From Lolium rigidum (lineage: Eukaryota > Streptophyta > Magnoliopsida > Poales > Poaceae): a stretch of 64,000 nucleotides of DNA. Positions within the stretch are counted from its first letter, which is position 1; every line of letters begins with the position of its first letter. The stretch covers positions 63,001,754-63,065,753 of the forward strand of contig NC_061508.1 of the NCBI RefSeq assembly GCF_022539505.1, given 5' to 3'. Shown here one piece after another: positions 23,080-34,192 of the stretch. The notes beneath the pieces were generated by a model. The model did not search any database. It had not been told where the DNA came from and saw nothing but the letters and a program-made list of their open reading frames with translations. The position numbers and the translations under genes are program-made.

Positions 23080-26000
23080 GAGCCTAGCTCTCTGTGCTCC
23101 ACTCTGCAGTTGCATGGACATGATTGCGCTCGATCTGTAGGCGGGCGATGATTGTTGCGAGGCTTGCCGCAGGGCACGCACGCAGGCGCGCGGCAGATGA
23201 GAATGAGATCCCCACACCATTATTCCTACAGCCAGCCTCGTGTCCAAACCTGCTGTGGCTGCAACGAGAACCAGCTCCATGCATGGCCACAGCTGTTTCG
23301 GCCACGCCTAGACGTACGCGCGTGTCAAAAACGCCGGCGGGCAGGGGACACGGGCGGTGCTTGCTGCTGCTCCTCCGTCGGGCGTTTTGGCCGTCACCCA
23401 TGCCACAGCAGCTAGCTAGCGCACACCCGTGACGGAACGGACCCGCGCGCGCGCGGTCCACAAACGGACCATTCGGCGACTAGTATCAAGCTTGATAGTA
23501 TATAAAAAATCTGACAAGTTGTATAGTTTTGAAATATGCGGTATGCACTATACTTAGAACCACATATTTCTCATTTTTTTAACCCAAAATATTAACAATT
23601 TCACATTGAGACTTTTCACCTTTGTATATTTTCTCGTTATCTACATCCAGGATTTTTTTCCAGATTTTTTAGAACTTACAAATATGATTTTCGATCTTTT
23701 GTAAATAGAGAGCTACATGTAGCTCAACCTCTCCGTTTGTCCACTCTCATACAAACTGCCTATGTCTGACTCGGTATGGAGGATGCCGTGAGCTCTCGGA
23801 CTCGATCTGACATGGCCGGGGAGCTATGTGCATCCCTTGGACTCTTCACTCGTCTCATCAGGCTCGGCAAGTGAGAGCCAGATCAAAGAAATGCGGAAAG
23901 AACGCACACCGTCGCGCTGGTGTTGAAGCAACGCGCGAATCCTCGGTAGGATACCGACAACAATGCGACATGGAACACCTTTTTCCCGTGGCGTAGGGAG
24001 ATGGAGCTCGCCATGTACGGTATGACGCGAAGGCCGAACAAGAACATTACCGGCATCGAGCTCTGGTGGGCACAACGGGGTGCATGGTCACTGCAATGCT
24101 CGGCCACATCGTCGCGGGGTCCAGCCGTGCCTAACCTTCATGCCCCATACTCGTCGGTGGGCGTCGCGTTGGATCGCTTGGGGCAGAGGGCGCCTCGGGC
24201 ACCATCACCACCATGCGGCCGCACCTCATCAAGCTGAAGAAAGAGCATGGCTCCTTGCCGGTGAAGCAGGAGGAGATCATGGCAAACACCCATACATCAT
24301 ACAGAATGTCTTGTCGGATACCGTATGCGAAATGGCTGAAGATGATGTAAGCTCCAAGCGCTCTGTGCACCCCTTGAACTCTCGTCTCATTAGAAAGCGA
24401 GAGCCAGAGCAAAAGGAGTGTAAAAGGAACAAAGATCCATAATAAAAAAGGACTCTAAAAGGCCCGCACACCATCGCCGCGTGGCACGCTGTCACCCCCT
24501 GAGGTATCTACTATATTGTCCATAAGAGCTATCTATAAGCAAAAAATAGTCTATAAGGTTGTCCATATACATAGTGGAGCTTGTTCATAAGGAAAATTTC
24601 TCATGGATAACCCACAAAAGCCCAATAATTTTTCTCTCTAGTGGGAGATTTCATAAGATAAATGAAACCCAAGTTAAGTACGCTACGGTAAGGGTGTCCT
24701 GAATAGGTGTTCAGCAGCCCAGCGGCTTTGCGCTCGCGTCCAAGTGTCCAACACACTTCGGGTTCGTCGACCTCGTCAGCACCAGCGGCGGGTGCAACGG
24801 CTACACATTTCCAAGGCACCGTGCCGGGTGGAGGGCATATTGTCTGTTGCGTACTGTACCTGCGTGTGATCCGGCGAGCGTGGAGTTCACGAGGTACTAC
24901 ACGAACACGAACGTTGAGGGTGATTTTATCCGGCCGCGACTTGCGATGCAGCACGCTGGCCGGAGCCCCGGATCCATGATTCCCGCGTCAACTCCACTCC
25001 TATCCTCCAGGACCTCCACCACAGGGAGCTCCCAGTGGAACAGTGTAGCTGCGGATACTTCCGGTTGACTTCCATTGTACTGTATTATCATTGCACTACC
25101 CCTCTTCCTGTCTTCCTTGCTCAACATAATTTACGTCCGTTTTATGTGAATTACACCTCTTCCATATGCCGTGACAGATCAGAACCACGTTTGGATTATC
25201 CTACCAAGACATATTATTCCGTACAACTAAATTCTGTCCGTTTTAAATGGAGAAAAAAAACCCTAGCCTCCGGGGCCAAACTCTCATGCGATTACAAAGG
25301 CCATGTCGCCGCCCCCAAAAAAGCTCGACCACCGTCGTCCCAACCACCTTGTCACCGCTAAAGGATTCCCCCTGACGGCGGCGTCACGGCGTATCCGTCG
25401 GTGTTTTTTTTTTCTTTCTTGGAGTCTAGGTTCGACAAGCTAATGTTGTTGTGAGCCTTGAATAGCTTCAACTATTTTTTTCTTTTTGGCTATGTGCTTC
25501 CTTGATCTCTAGATTAGCCATGAACATTATGTTGTTACACACTTACACATGCTAGGTGTATTTGGTATCAGCCTCATTTTAATATATTTCTTTTATAAAA
25601 ATTATATACTTTATTAATTTTGTTAGAGTACAATAAAAGTTCAAAACAATCTACTCACATTTTCTCCGAACCTTATAGTCACGTGTTGAGAATCGTATTG
25701 TGTCCTACCGGTGGCGGCTCTAGGCATTTGCAAATTGTTATTCATTTTTTGGTTGCAAACATGTGTTACTCGTAGATCGCCCGAACCGTTAAGGAAATCC
25801 GGCGGCTAAGAAATTGTTGAGGTTCAGTTAATTCTTAGAAAAAAATAGAATGAGCAAAATTGTAGTTCCGTATGATTACGCAATAGAAAAACGCATGATT
25901 TTGCAGGTACATAACAGAGGAGAACAACAAGAATGGTCATTTTAATGTAACACATGAATAATACCTCAGATCCTACGCGAATGATGTAAGGAAGAGGTTA

Positions 26001-26200
26001 AAGAGTGGATGTTACAATTTATGTGGAATTGAGGTGTAGGAATGCATTCCATAGAAATTTTGGAGGTGTCATTCCTTTGATCTAAAGGGCTTTCTTAAGA
26101 AAAAAAAATTCATATTGATTGGATTTCTACACAAGTTTTTGTGGAAAGCATTCAATCCAAAGAGGGCCTAAAGTTAAAGTTTTTTTTTTAGATAGTTGAA
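23080..26200. other. Intergenic, upstream of the O-fucosyltransferase gene
   Basis: No supported gene. A truncated fold-back MITE end with GAGCTACATGTAGCTC lies at 23710-23725. A direct repeat ('GTGCATCCCTTGGACTC' near 23828 and 'GTGCACCCCTTGAACTC' near 24364, each followed by a related 'GAGAGCCAGA' stretch) suggests an old internal duplication. A GC-rich patch at 24700-25070 has open frames without recognised motifs. MITE-like AT-rich arms occur at 26030-26170, ending 'AAAGAGGGCC'. Confidence 0.5.
23480..23735. mobile_element. Truncated fold-back MITE related to 10117-10507
   Basis: The right end 'GAGCTACATGTAGCTC' plus 'AACCTC' and adjacent AT-rich arm match the family at 10117. The left end lacks the matching terminus. 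Confidence 0.5.
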
Positions 26201-26572
26201 GTTAAATTAGGTAGTACCAAAAATCGAAGTCCCCATAAAATCACACCGAAAGAGACGAGTTTAATCGCCTGAAAAGCGATAACCACCACCGTGAACTATC
26301 CGTGCAGGAACCACGCCGCGGCGGGTGGTAAACGCCATCGCCATCCGCTCCCCCGTCGAGAATAAAACCCCACGCTCCTGGCTCCTCCACCACCGCCACC
26401 GCCACCGCCGTCCGGCGCCCGCCCGCCAGCACCGAAGCATCCACGGCCCTACACGCAAACGCGCCCCGGCCCAGCGAGGAAAAGGTAAAGCACTCCCCGA
26501 CCTCGCTGCCGCGCCGAGCAAAGCGTCGGCGGTGACGGCACAGAGAGGCACGAGACGGGGCGGTAGCGCACG

Positions 26573-29500
26573 ATGGCGCTGCGGCGCAAGGGGAGGTCCG
26601 CGGGGCGGCGGGCGGCGGTGCGGTGGTGGCTGCTGTCGCTCGCCGGGGCCGGCGCCGCCGTCACCGCCGCCGCCGCGCTGCTCGCCGTCGCGCTCCACGT
26701 CTCCGCCTCCGCCTCCGCCTCCGCGGGCGCGCCCTACCGCCTCGCCAAGGTACGCGCGCGCGATTCAGGGTTCTCTACAACCCCACTCTCAGATTGAAGT
26801 ATCTGGGTTGTTCTAACGAATCGCCGCCGCAGCAGCCGCGGGAGGCCGAGGAGCTGCGCTGGGAGCAGGAGTTCGCGCCGCCGCAGCTCGCCTCGCCGCA
26901 CTCCCGCAAGGTGATTCCCCCGCCCGCCGACGCGTCCCTCGCCGTCGCATTATTTTCTCCTCCTTCTTCTGTTACATCCAAGTTCCGTGACATTGGGGAT
27001 TAATCGCTAGATTTGACAGCTGGACGGCGCCACGGACGACGCCGCGCCCGACAAGCGGCTGTGGCTGCCGGCGCCCTCCCGCCGCTTCGTGCCCTGCGTC
27101 TCGCCGTCGCCGGAGTACAAACGTATGCGCACCGGCACTCATAGAATCTCGCCGGTTGGCTCACATTCTCCCAGTACACGCTTCGAATTTTTGATCGGCT
27201 TGTCTGCGCCAGGTCCGGCGAAATCGAGGGGGTACCTGCTCGTGCACACAAATGGCGGGCTCAACCAGATGCGCGCCGGGGTGAGTGATTCGTTATCCTG
27301 GTAGTATAAAAATTCCCTAGTTGCCGTGGCATACGAATGATTATCTAGTTTGTGTTGACTTGCGTGGTGGAAAGCCTGGAAACTAGCGTGCCTGCATGTG
27401 GGGTGTTTCATCAGAGTTTGACAGGTTCCGGTGCATTTCATCATCAATTCTCGTGGGCGGTGTTCCAGTGCTGTAATGAATGCGTGCTGGTGGTGGTTCT
27501 GGTGCTGCTCCAGTTTAGACACCCGGCTTCTGTCAGTTCGGTGAACAGTGTTTTCGTGCTTCAATCGCATTTGGTGTTTGATTCTTGTACTCCACTAATG
27601 CTTCAACCCCCATTAAGAGATATGCTTGCATTATTAGCTTGAAATGGTCGGTGTGCTACTAAACTGGTTTCCTTTTCAAGCTGTTATTGCTTAACTGGGT
27701 TATCTGTGGAAGAGACACGGATGGCTCAACTCTTTTAAGGATGAAGTCCTGAATATGACTGGTGGATGGATGCTGTCTCAGCAATATTCTGAATTTCTTG
27801 TCCTGGGGTGTTATGTTCTTTTTTAATGATCATCTGAATGTGTTATTGTCATATTTGTGCCATCACTTCAGTCACCATCTTGTACTTCATTTGTGGCATC
27901 AAAGGACAGTGCATTTTTGATAAAGAACTGTCTTGATTTGTTAGGTGATACATGCCAAGTGAATACATTCTCTTTGGGCATACAGCTAACTGACATCAAT
28001 GCCTGCAAGTACTTTTGAATTTGATGAGTTAACATTATTTGCTAGCTTTGTTCAGGCGAGCTTGAAACTGAGACTACATATCTTTTTGCAACTTGGATGT
28101 TTTTCCTATTCTTAGTAATATCTTAACAAACGTGTGATGTGACTTGAGCAAGAATGGGAAGAGGAAACTTGTGTTCATTCTATCCAGTGTATACATATCT
28201 TGTTATACTAAATCGATAATCAATTCATGATGTGAAGTTTTACTTTAAATGCGAGATCCCACCCGGTTACTTCTTTTCACTGTTGTGCTCTTATTCTTAT
28301 GGCAGATCAGTGATATGGTAGCAGTTGCACGTATTCTCAATGCTACACTCATAATTCCAGAGCTTGATAAGAAATCCTTTTGGCTCGACAAAAGGTGAAC
28401 ACTGGATGGTTTTTGCTCTGAGCCCTTCCCTTAACTGATCAAAACTGACAGGATCCTTTTTTTTTGTTTTGCAATATCAGTAACTTTTCAGATGTCTTTG
28501 ATGAAGAGCACTTTATACGTTCTTTGGTAAACGATGTGAAAGTTGAGAAAAAATTGCCAATGGAATTGGTGAAAGCACCAAAGTCTGTTAGACACTTCAA
28601 GAGTTGGTCTGGAGTAGATTATTATCAGGACGAGATTTCTCCACTATGGGAGCACCGCCAGGTTTGGATTCTACAGCTTTTTCCCCTTTTGCGCATACTA
28701 ACCCTTTGTAGTTGCTGGATGGAACTGTGTGGAACTGTTATTCTGATGAAAGATCTGTATCAGGTTATTCGAGCTGCTAAGTCAGATTCCCGCCTGGCAA
28801 ACAACTTCCTCCCTTCTGATATTCAAAAGCTTCGCTGCCGGGCCTTTTTCCAGGCACTTAGATATGCTCCCCCAATTGAAGCTTTAGGCAATGTAAATCC
28901 TTCTCTAACGTCTATCATGGTGAAGTACTATTATATTTCTAACTTCTAAGGGAGACATTGACAAGTAGTATCAACCAATTTGCAGCTATTGGTGGAAAGG
29001 ATGAAATCATTTGGACCATATATTGCTTTGCATCTACGGTATGAGAAGGATATGCTCGCCTTTAGTGGGTGCACGTATGGTCTGTCACAGACTGAATCAG
29101 ATGAGCTCGCATCAATCAGGCAAGGCCTTAAAATATATGTATTACTCGTTGCACCATCTCTACCTTGTTATAAAACTCGACAGTATTATGTGAGTGAATT
29201 CTTCTCCTGCTGCTACAGAGAGAACACAACCTACTGGAAGGTGAAAGACATTGATCCATTAGAGCAAAGATCAGATGGTCATTGTCCCCTGACACCAAAG
29301 GAAGTTGGTATGTTTCTTTCTGCCCTAGGATATCCGTCGAGCACCCCAGTTTACATAGCCGCAGGCGAGATATATGGAGGTGAATCTCACATGGTTGAGT
29401 TGCAATCACGATTCCCAATTCTGATGAGCAAGGTATGAATGCTGCTGTTTTTTTTTTCTATTGTTTCATAGCATGACGCTCTTCAGTCAGCATATGACTG

Positions 29501-30089
29501 TCATCTCCATTTGCAGGAGAAACTAGCATCAGCTGAAGAACTGCGACCATTCAGAAAATATGCTTCTCAAATGGCAGCTTTGGATTATATTGTTTCGGTG
29601 GAGAGTGATGTGTTTATTCCGTCGTACTCTGGGAACATGGCACGGGCTGTTGCTGGTCATCGGCGTTTTCATGGCCACAGGAAAACAGTAATTCCTGACA
29701 GGTGAAACAACAACGAGCACTTGTCTATAAATCGCCTCAATGTTCCCTACTTGGTTTCATGGTTTTCATTCTATGATCCAGGAAGGCATTAGTTCGTTTG
29801 TTTGACAAAGTTGACAGTGGATTACTCAACGAAGGGGATGTGCTATCGCAAATGATAACAGAAATGCACCGGAAAAGGTACTAAACTAGGAGTGAGAGCT
29901 AGAAGACCTTTGTTTCACATTTATGTTTCTTACATTGTTCTTTCTCTCTTCTTCAGACAAGGTTCTCCTCGAAAAAGGAAAGGTCCTGTCTCAGGAACAA
30001 AAGGCAGCGATAGGTTTAGGTCGGAGGAGGCATTTTACGAGAACCCTCTTCCTGATTGCTTCTGCCAATCGAAGGATGACTCTAGTTAG
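26573..30089 (+). CDS. O-fucosyltransferase family protein (Golgi type II membrane glycosyltransferase)
   Basis: Twelve exons splice to 1587 nt (528 aa plus stop): 26573-26749, 26833-26910, 27020-27122, 27213-27280, 28306-28394, 28481-28661, 28764-28892, 28986-29119, 29219-29432, 29517-29701, 29782-29877, 29957-30089. Residues about 17-46 form a hydrophobic signal-anchor after a basic N-terminus, as in Golgi type II enzymes. The catalytic domain (O-FucT, PF10250) starts at '[17 protein letters not shown]' and includes '[20 protein letters not shown]', '[14 protein letters not shown]', '[12 protein letters not shown]' and '[19 protein letters not shown]', family hallmarks of GDP-sugar-dependent transfer. 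The C-terminal tail is basic, then '[10 protein letters not shown]'. Plant members act on cell-wall or secreted targets; the acceptor cannot be told. All splice sites are GT-AG except the exon 8 donor (GC). The longest intron (27281-28305) is the fourth. Confidence 0.93.
29120..29218 (+). other. GC-AG intron, 99 nt, open in frame
   Basis: Exon 8 ends ATC AG, followed by GCAAGG (a GC donor); the acceptor is CTGCTACAG. Family conservation across the junction ('DELASIR' / '[13 protein letters not shown]') supports it. The intron length is a multiple of three and it has no stop, so retention would add 33 residues without breaking the protein. Confidence 0.8.
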
Positions 30090-31498
30090 CATCTGATCAT
30101 AATCCTGGCGTTGATAGTCTTCGCCACACTGCTCACCATTCCCAGGTATATAGAGCAATGGATGGTGCACACTGATAAATTTCCACAGTGTTACAGTTTC
30201 TGCTTAGATGACATTACGGTCCACTGATTCGTTGGCGGATGGCGCAGCTCTATGAGCAGAATAAGTTGCCAATGTTCTGAGAATCAAAAGATATGGCAGC
30301 GTGGTCATATTCAGAGCTGCTGTATAGGGGTTTACACGATGTTCTGAGTAGGACCAATAAAGAGAAAGTAATAGCTGAAACATCTTTAACGCTAACAGTC
30401 ACTGAGGATAGTTTCTGCTTGGCAGCATGAGGAGGAGACCACTGCTGTACAGGGTTTAGATGAGCTGTATTTGTAACCTTGGTAGTAATTAAATTCCTCT
30501 TGTAAGTGAGACCAATAAAGAGAAGTAAAATATAGGTGAAACATGTCAAATTTTCGATAGTTATCAGCTGGCTGGGAGTGGGGTACTCCTTAACGAGTTT
30601 CGAGTTCCTTGCGTTTTGAGTGAATGAGGAACTACATTGCACTAACATGGAGTTTCCTGATTTCTTTGGTAATTCTCTGTGCAACACACAAAAAAAAGGT
30701 TATCTTGCTTTTGGTCGTTGTATATTGCAGTTCTGTTTTTGGTCAAGGCATATTGCAGTTCTGCTCCTCCTGAGGGCCATATTGGAGGGATATTGTTGTA
30801 ATCATATAAACGCTACAGCTACAGAAAAGTGGAACAGATGCTGTTCTTCAAGGAAGCAAAACAGATTCTGCCGAGCATGGTTCAGTGTCTAAAAAAGGAA
30901 AATCAAAACAGCGGGGATGAACTCAATTAATTCATGGCACTGAGCAACGAAAATCGATCAGTAACCACCAAAGTTGGTTCATCACATTGAATTTGAGGAA
31001 ATCAACAAAGTCCATTGCTAATTTTCTTGAGAGGAAATCAACGAAGTTCATGACCAATTTCATCAACACCAGTGTGACTGTTCATAGTACCACACAAGAT
31101 CGTAAATTGTGATCATGCAAACACTACAACTGCAAACTGGTATACAGTTCCTGATGTGCTAACAAGTGGAGTAAATCTGAAGACACGAGGAAATCAACAC
31201 AATTTGACCACCAAAGCAGTTCATCAGGTCGAAATCAACAGGGTTCATGACCAATTTCACCACCAAAGCAGTTCATCAAGGAGACATTAACAAGGTTCAT
31301 GACCAAATTCACTACCACTCGATCAGAAAACTACCTCACCGTCACTCGATCAGAAACTACGCAAGACGAACAGAGAACTAAAGCAGGGCAACGAAGACAC
31401 CAAACATCACCACATCAACAAGGCGTCTCTCAACTCCACTCGCCATCATCACCACTACTACTACTACTACCGCAACTACTCTCGATCCGCCTCCCTCC
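30090..31498. other. Shared 3' flank of two convergent genes
   Basis: Probable 3' UTR of the plus-strand glycosyltransferase (from 30090) and of the minus-strand heat shock gene (from 31498 leftward). Between 30990 and 31330 an imperfect repeat 'AAGGTTCATGACCAATTTCA' with 'ACCAAAGCAGTTCATCA' recurs several times. No other gene seen. Confidence 0.6.
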
Positions 31499-32323
31499 CT
31501 ACTCGACCTTGACCTGGAACACGTCCTTGCGCTCCTCGTCCTTGACCTTGGGCACGGTGACCCTGAGCACGCCGTTCTTCATCTCGGCCTTGATCTTGTC
31601 CATCTTGAACGCGTCGGCGGGCATCTCGATGCGGCGGCTGTACCTCGGCACCGCGGCGCCCTCGTCGCCGTCGCCGTCGCCGGACCAGGGATCCTTCTCG
31701 CCCTCCCCCTTGATCATCACGCTGTTCTGCTCCGCCCACACCTTGACGTGCTCCTTCCCCAGCCCCGGCATCACCACCTTCAGGTACACCGCCTCGTCGT
31801 CCTCCTTCGCCACCGACCACCCGCCGCAACGAGGAGACGACGCCGACGCGGAGGAGAGGCCGGCGCCGGAGGTCGCGCCCTCCATCAGATCCAGCAGCCG
31901 GCCCAGGCTCGTCGGCGCGCCGAACCGGTCGAGCACGTCTGCGAAATCAAGAACGGCAAAAGCTGATCTTTTTAGCATCCTCCCCCACAGCGTTCGCACG
32001 ACCACGACGCAAGAAGAAAAACGAGAAGGAGGAGAAGCGAGGACACGTATATACGTACCCTGCGAGAAGAAGCTGGGCGCGTTGAAGTCGCGGGCGAGGC
32101 GGCGGCGGCCCCCGGCGGCGTCGGCGTCCTCGTACTCGGACCCGCTCTCGTCGCTGGTGTCGTCGTCGTCGTAGCAGCGGACCTCCGAGCCCTTGGTGTT
32201 GAGCAGGCGGCGGGCGGCGGTGAGGCTGGCCGGGCGGAGCGCGCCGGAGGCCGATGGCTCGGCGAGCAGCTTCTTGAGGAGGCTGGCCAGCGGGGCACCC
32301 TTGCAAGCGACGGCGGAAGCCAT
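31499..32323 (-). CDS. Small heat shock protein (HSP20), organelle-targeted, probably mitochondrial
   Basis: Two exons (32323-32059 and 31938-31499) splice to 705 nt, 234 aa. The N-terminus 'MASAVACKGAPLASLLKKLL' is Ala/Ser/Lys-rich without acidic residues, as in an organellar presequence. An acidic linker ('DDDDTSDESGSEYEDADAAG', about residues 52-71) follows. 'RDFNAPSFFSQ' continues across the intron into 'DVLDRFGAPTSLGRLLDLME', the pattern of the plant mitochondrial sHSP (M-type) N-arm. The alpha-crystallin domain (about 130-234) has 'YLKVVMPGLGKEHVKVW', 'IEMPADAF' and 'MKNGVLRVTVPKVK'. Role: ATP-independent holdase preventing aggregation under heat. Introns are usual in organellar but not cytosolic sHSPs. 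The 120-nt intron has no stop in frame. Mitochondrion over plastid is inference. Confidence 0.92.
   Translation of the reverse strand: MASAVACKGAPLASLLKKLLAEPSASGALRPASLTAARRLLNTKGSEVRCYDDDDTSDESGSEYEDADAAGGRRRLARDFNAPSFFSQGTYIRVLASPPSRFSSCVVVVRTLWGRMLKRSAFAVLDFADVLDRFGAPTSLGRLLDLMEGATSGAGLSSASASSPRCGGWSVAKEDDEAVYLKVVMPGLGKEHVKVWAEQNSVMIKGEGEKDPWSGDGDGDEGAAVPRYSRRIEMPADAFKMDKIKAEMKNGVLRVTVPKVKDEERKDVFQVKVE
31939..32058 (-). other. Stop-free 120-nt intron of the sHSP gene
   Basis: Donor G|GTACGT and acceptor TTTCGCAG|AC. The length is divisible by three and the whole 825-nt genomic frame is open, so an unspliced transcript would encode a 274-aa protein with 40 extra residues ahead of the alpha-crystallin domain. 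Confidence 0.8.
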
Positions 32324-32327
32324 GGAT

Positions 32328-32353
32328 CTCTCTCTTCTCTCTCTCTCTCTCTG
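32328..32353 (-). repeat. GA/CT microsatellite in the sHSP 5' leader
   Basis: A run of CT dinucleotides on the plus strand (GA on the coding strand) immediately upstream of the ATG. Confidence 0.85.
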
Positions 32354-32436
32354 CTGTGGTTTTGGATTCTTGTGGTGGACAGGAGGAGGAGGTGGGGAAT
32401 GGAGGGGGTTTTGAAGGGGGGAGCTTTCTTGGGCAA

Positions 32437-32710
32437 GGGGATGGAGAAGGGGTTAGAAGGTTCTAGAGAACTCTGGTGAGGCCTCGAGTATTCCGGAACA
32501 GGAGTGCCACTGCTTTAGGATTCGTGTTAGTACGATCAGTGCCCTGCCATTGGGGTTTTTGAGGGCGGAGGGGGTGAAGATGGGGTTAGAAGGTTCTGGA
32601 GATCTCTGGAGACTGCCAGCGAGGCCTCGAGGCTTCCAGAGCAGCGGTACCACGATCGCTTTAGGATTCGTATTGGTTCATGTACGACCAGTGGCAGTGC
32701 CCTGCCATTC
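32437..32710 (-). promoter_or_regulatory. Duplicated upstream block with heat shock element-like motifs
   Basis: Two diverged direct copies (about 32437-32550 and 32572-32710) share 'GGGGTTAGAAGGTTCT', 'GAGGCCTCGAG', 'GCTTTAGGATTCGT' and 'GTGCCCTGCCATT'. Each carries GAA/TTC arrays that fit heat shock factor sites (nGAAnnTTCn): GAAGGTTC at 32456-32463 and TTCCGGAA at 32491-32498 in copy 1; GAAGGTTCTGGAG at 32589-32601 and TTCCAGAG at 32634-32641 in copy 2. They lie 110-320 bp upstream of the sHSP start codon. Function is inferred from motif and position. Confidence 0.65.
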
Positions 32711-32845
32711 ATGGCATTCCTACGGTGTGGCAAAGTGTGGAGGGCATCCAAACATGCCCTCAGTCCTCAGACTTGCAACGGCCAGAATTGCAGTACGTAT
32801 GGTTTTGCGTTTGAAAAGTTTGGCGGTTCGGGGACAGAGATTTGG

Positions 32846-33227
32846 TGCACATGGGCACCAGTGATCTCGTTTTTAAAAAAAATTAAAAATAATAGTTTTG
32901 AGTTGTAAAAAATTCTGGAAAAAAATCCGCACATAGTTAATGATGTATCCCACAAACGGTCAAAAAATCAATTTCAAATACTTAATATTTTGAGCTACAC
33001 AAAAATAACAAAATTGTAGATCTGAGTAGTCATTTTCAAATCTCCAAAACATATCAGAATTTTTCATTTTTTTCCAGGTCAAAATAAAAAGAATTTTGGA
33101 TTAGGATTTTCCATGACTGTGGGATGTATCATTGGTAATCTACAGAATTATTTTCATAATTTTTTATAACTTGTAAAAACATTTTTTAATTTTTTTAAGT
33201 GAGCGAGAGCACTGGAGCTCGTGTGCT
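32846..33227. mobile_element. MITE with CCAGTG-containing inverted termini
   Basis: The left 'GCACATGGGCACCAGTGATCTCG' region and right 'CGAGAGCACTGGAGCTCGTGTGC' region are imperfect inverted repeats. The AT-rich interior includes 'GAGCTACACAAAAATAACAA', like the fold-back MITEs at 10117 and 45832. Non-coding. No clear target duplication found. Confidence 0.55.
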
Positions 33228-33668
33228 AAAAGCACTTTTCGGGCGGTTCGCTGTTTTCTTCTTTGATAGAGAAAAAGAAGTGCTGAAACATATGTAGATT
33301 CAGGGTGGACGGGTGGTCATTCATTTATAGGTGAACTTTTGAAATGTGAGCATGTTAATTTTGGAATTTGTGACGCTCGACTTCGCAAGACAAGTCATGA
33401 AACATAAACGGTACGTCTATATTGCTTAGAAACAAAAACCTTATTTTGAACATGACAAGGCACCGGAGACGCCAAATTTTATTCAACTCACATGTTACAT
33501 TGTGAATTGCAAGATCTTGTGATTGCATCTTTTTAACTGCATAAAAGAGAGGAGAGGAAGAGTTCCGATGCGCTGAATTAGTGTGCCTGTATCTACATCG
33601 ATTTATTCTCTATTTTTTTTACGACATGGAGGCGAAGCCTTAGCCTTTGCATCAAAACAATGCATACA
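33228..33668. other. Intergenic; nothing recognised
   Basis: AT-rich, no ORF with a domain. Confidence 0.5.
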
Positions 33669-34192
33669 ACTTTTATTTAAGGATGGCAATGGAGCGGGTT
33701 TGGACGGATATAGGAAAACCAGATCCATGCCCAAATCCATCATCCTCGCTCTGCCCCGCCCACGAAAGTATTCGTGGGCATGGATGTCGCCCCAAATCCA
33801 AATCCGATGGATACCCGGATATCCATGGATATCCATGCCCATAAAATTTGAGTACCATTTCAGCAATATTTCACGTGCATTTCATCAATAATAAGCTAAC
33901 TTAAATATTTTGGCAGCATTTCGACAATATTTTAGTAGCATGGCAGCCATAATTATGTCGACAATTCATAGGAATATCAAAGCAACAATATATCAATCAC
34001 ATAGTACTTATAATATGTTAAATATCACACAATCACACCATACAATAGATGTCTCATTTCAATCTCACGGAACATATATAGACAATGTTTTTTATTACAA
34101 GATCCCAACACAACATCTAATGCGTTAAAGCTATATAGCAAAAGATAGTAGAAAGGTTGAGTTGAATCTTGGATTATTGTAGCCTCATTCAG

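Noticed and set aside
24600..25070. A possible small gene in the GC-rich patch upstream of the glycosyltransferase
   Set aside because: Several overlapping frames on both strands, none with recognisable motifs or convincing splice borders.
29011..29193. A separate small ORF inside the glycosyltransferase
   Set aside because: Out-of-frame shadow of exon 8 and the following intron.
31299..32174. A 291-codon plus-strand ORF over the heat shock gene
   Set aside because: Antisense shadow of the sHSP coding sequence; no domain and composition driven by GC-rich codons.
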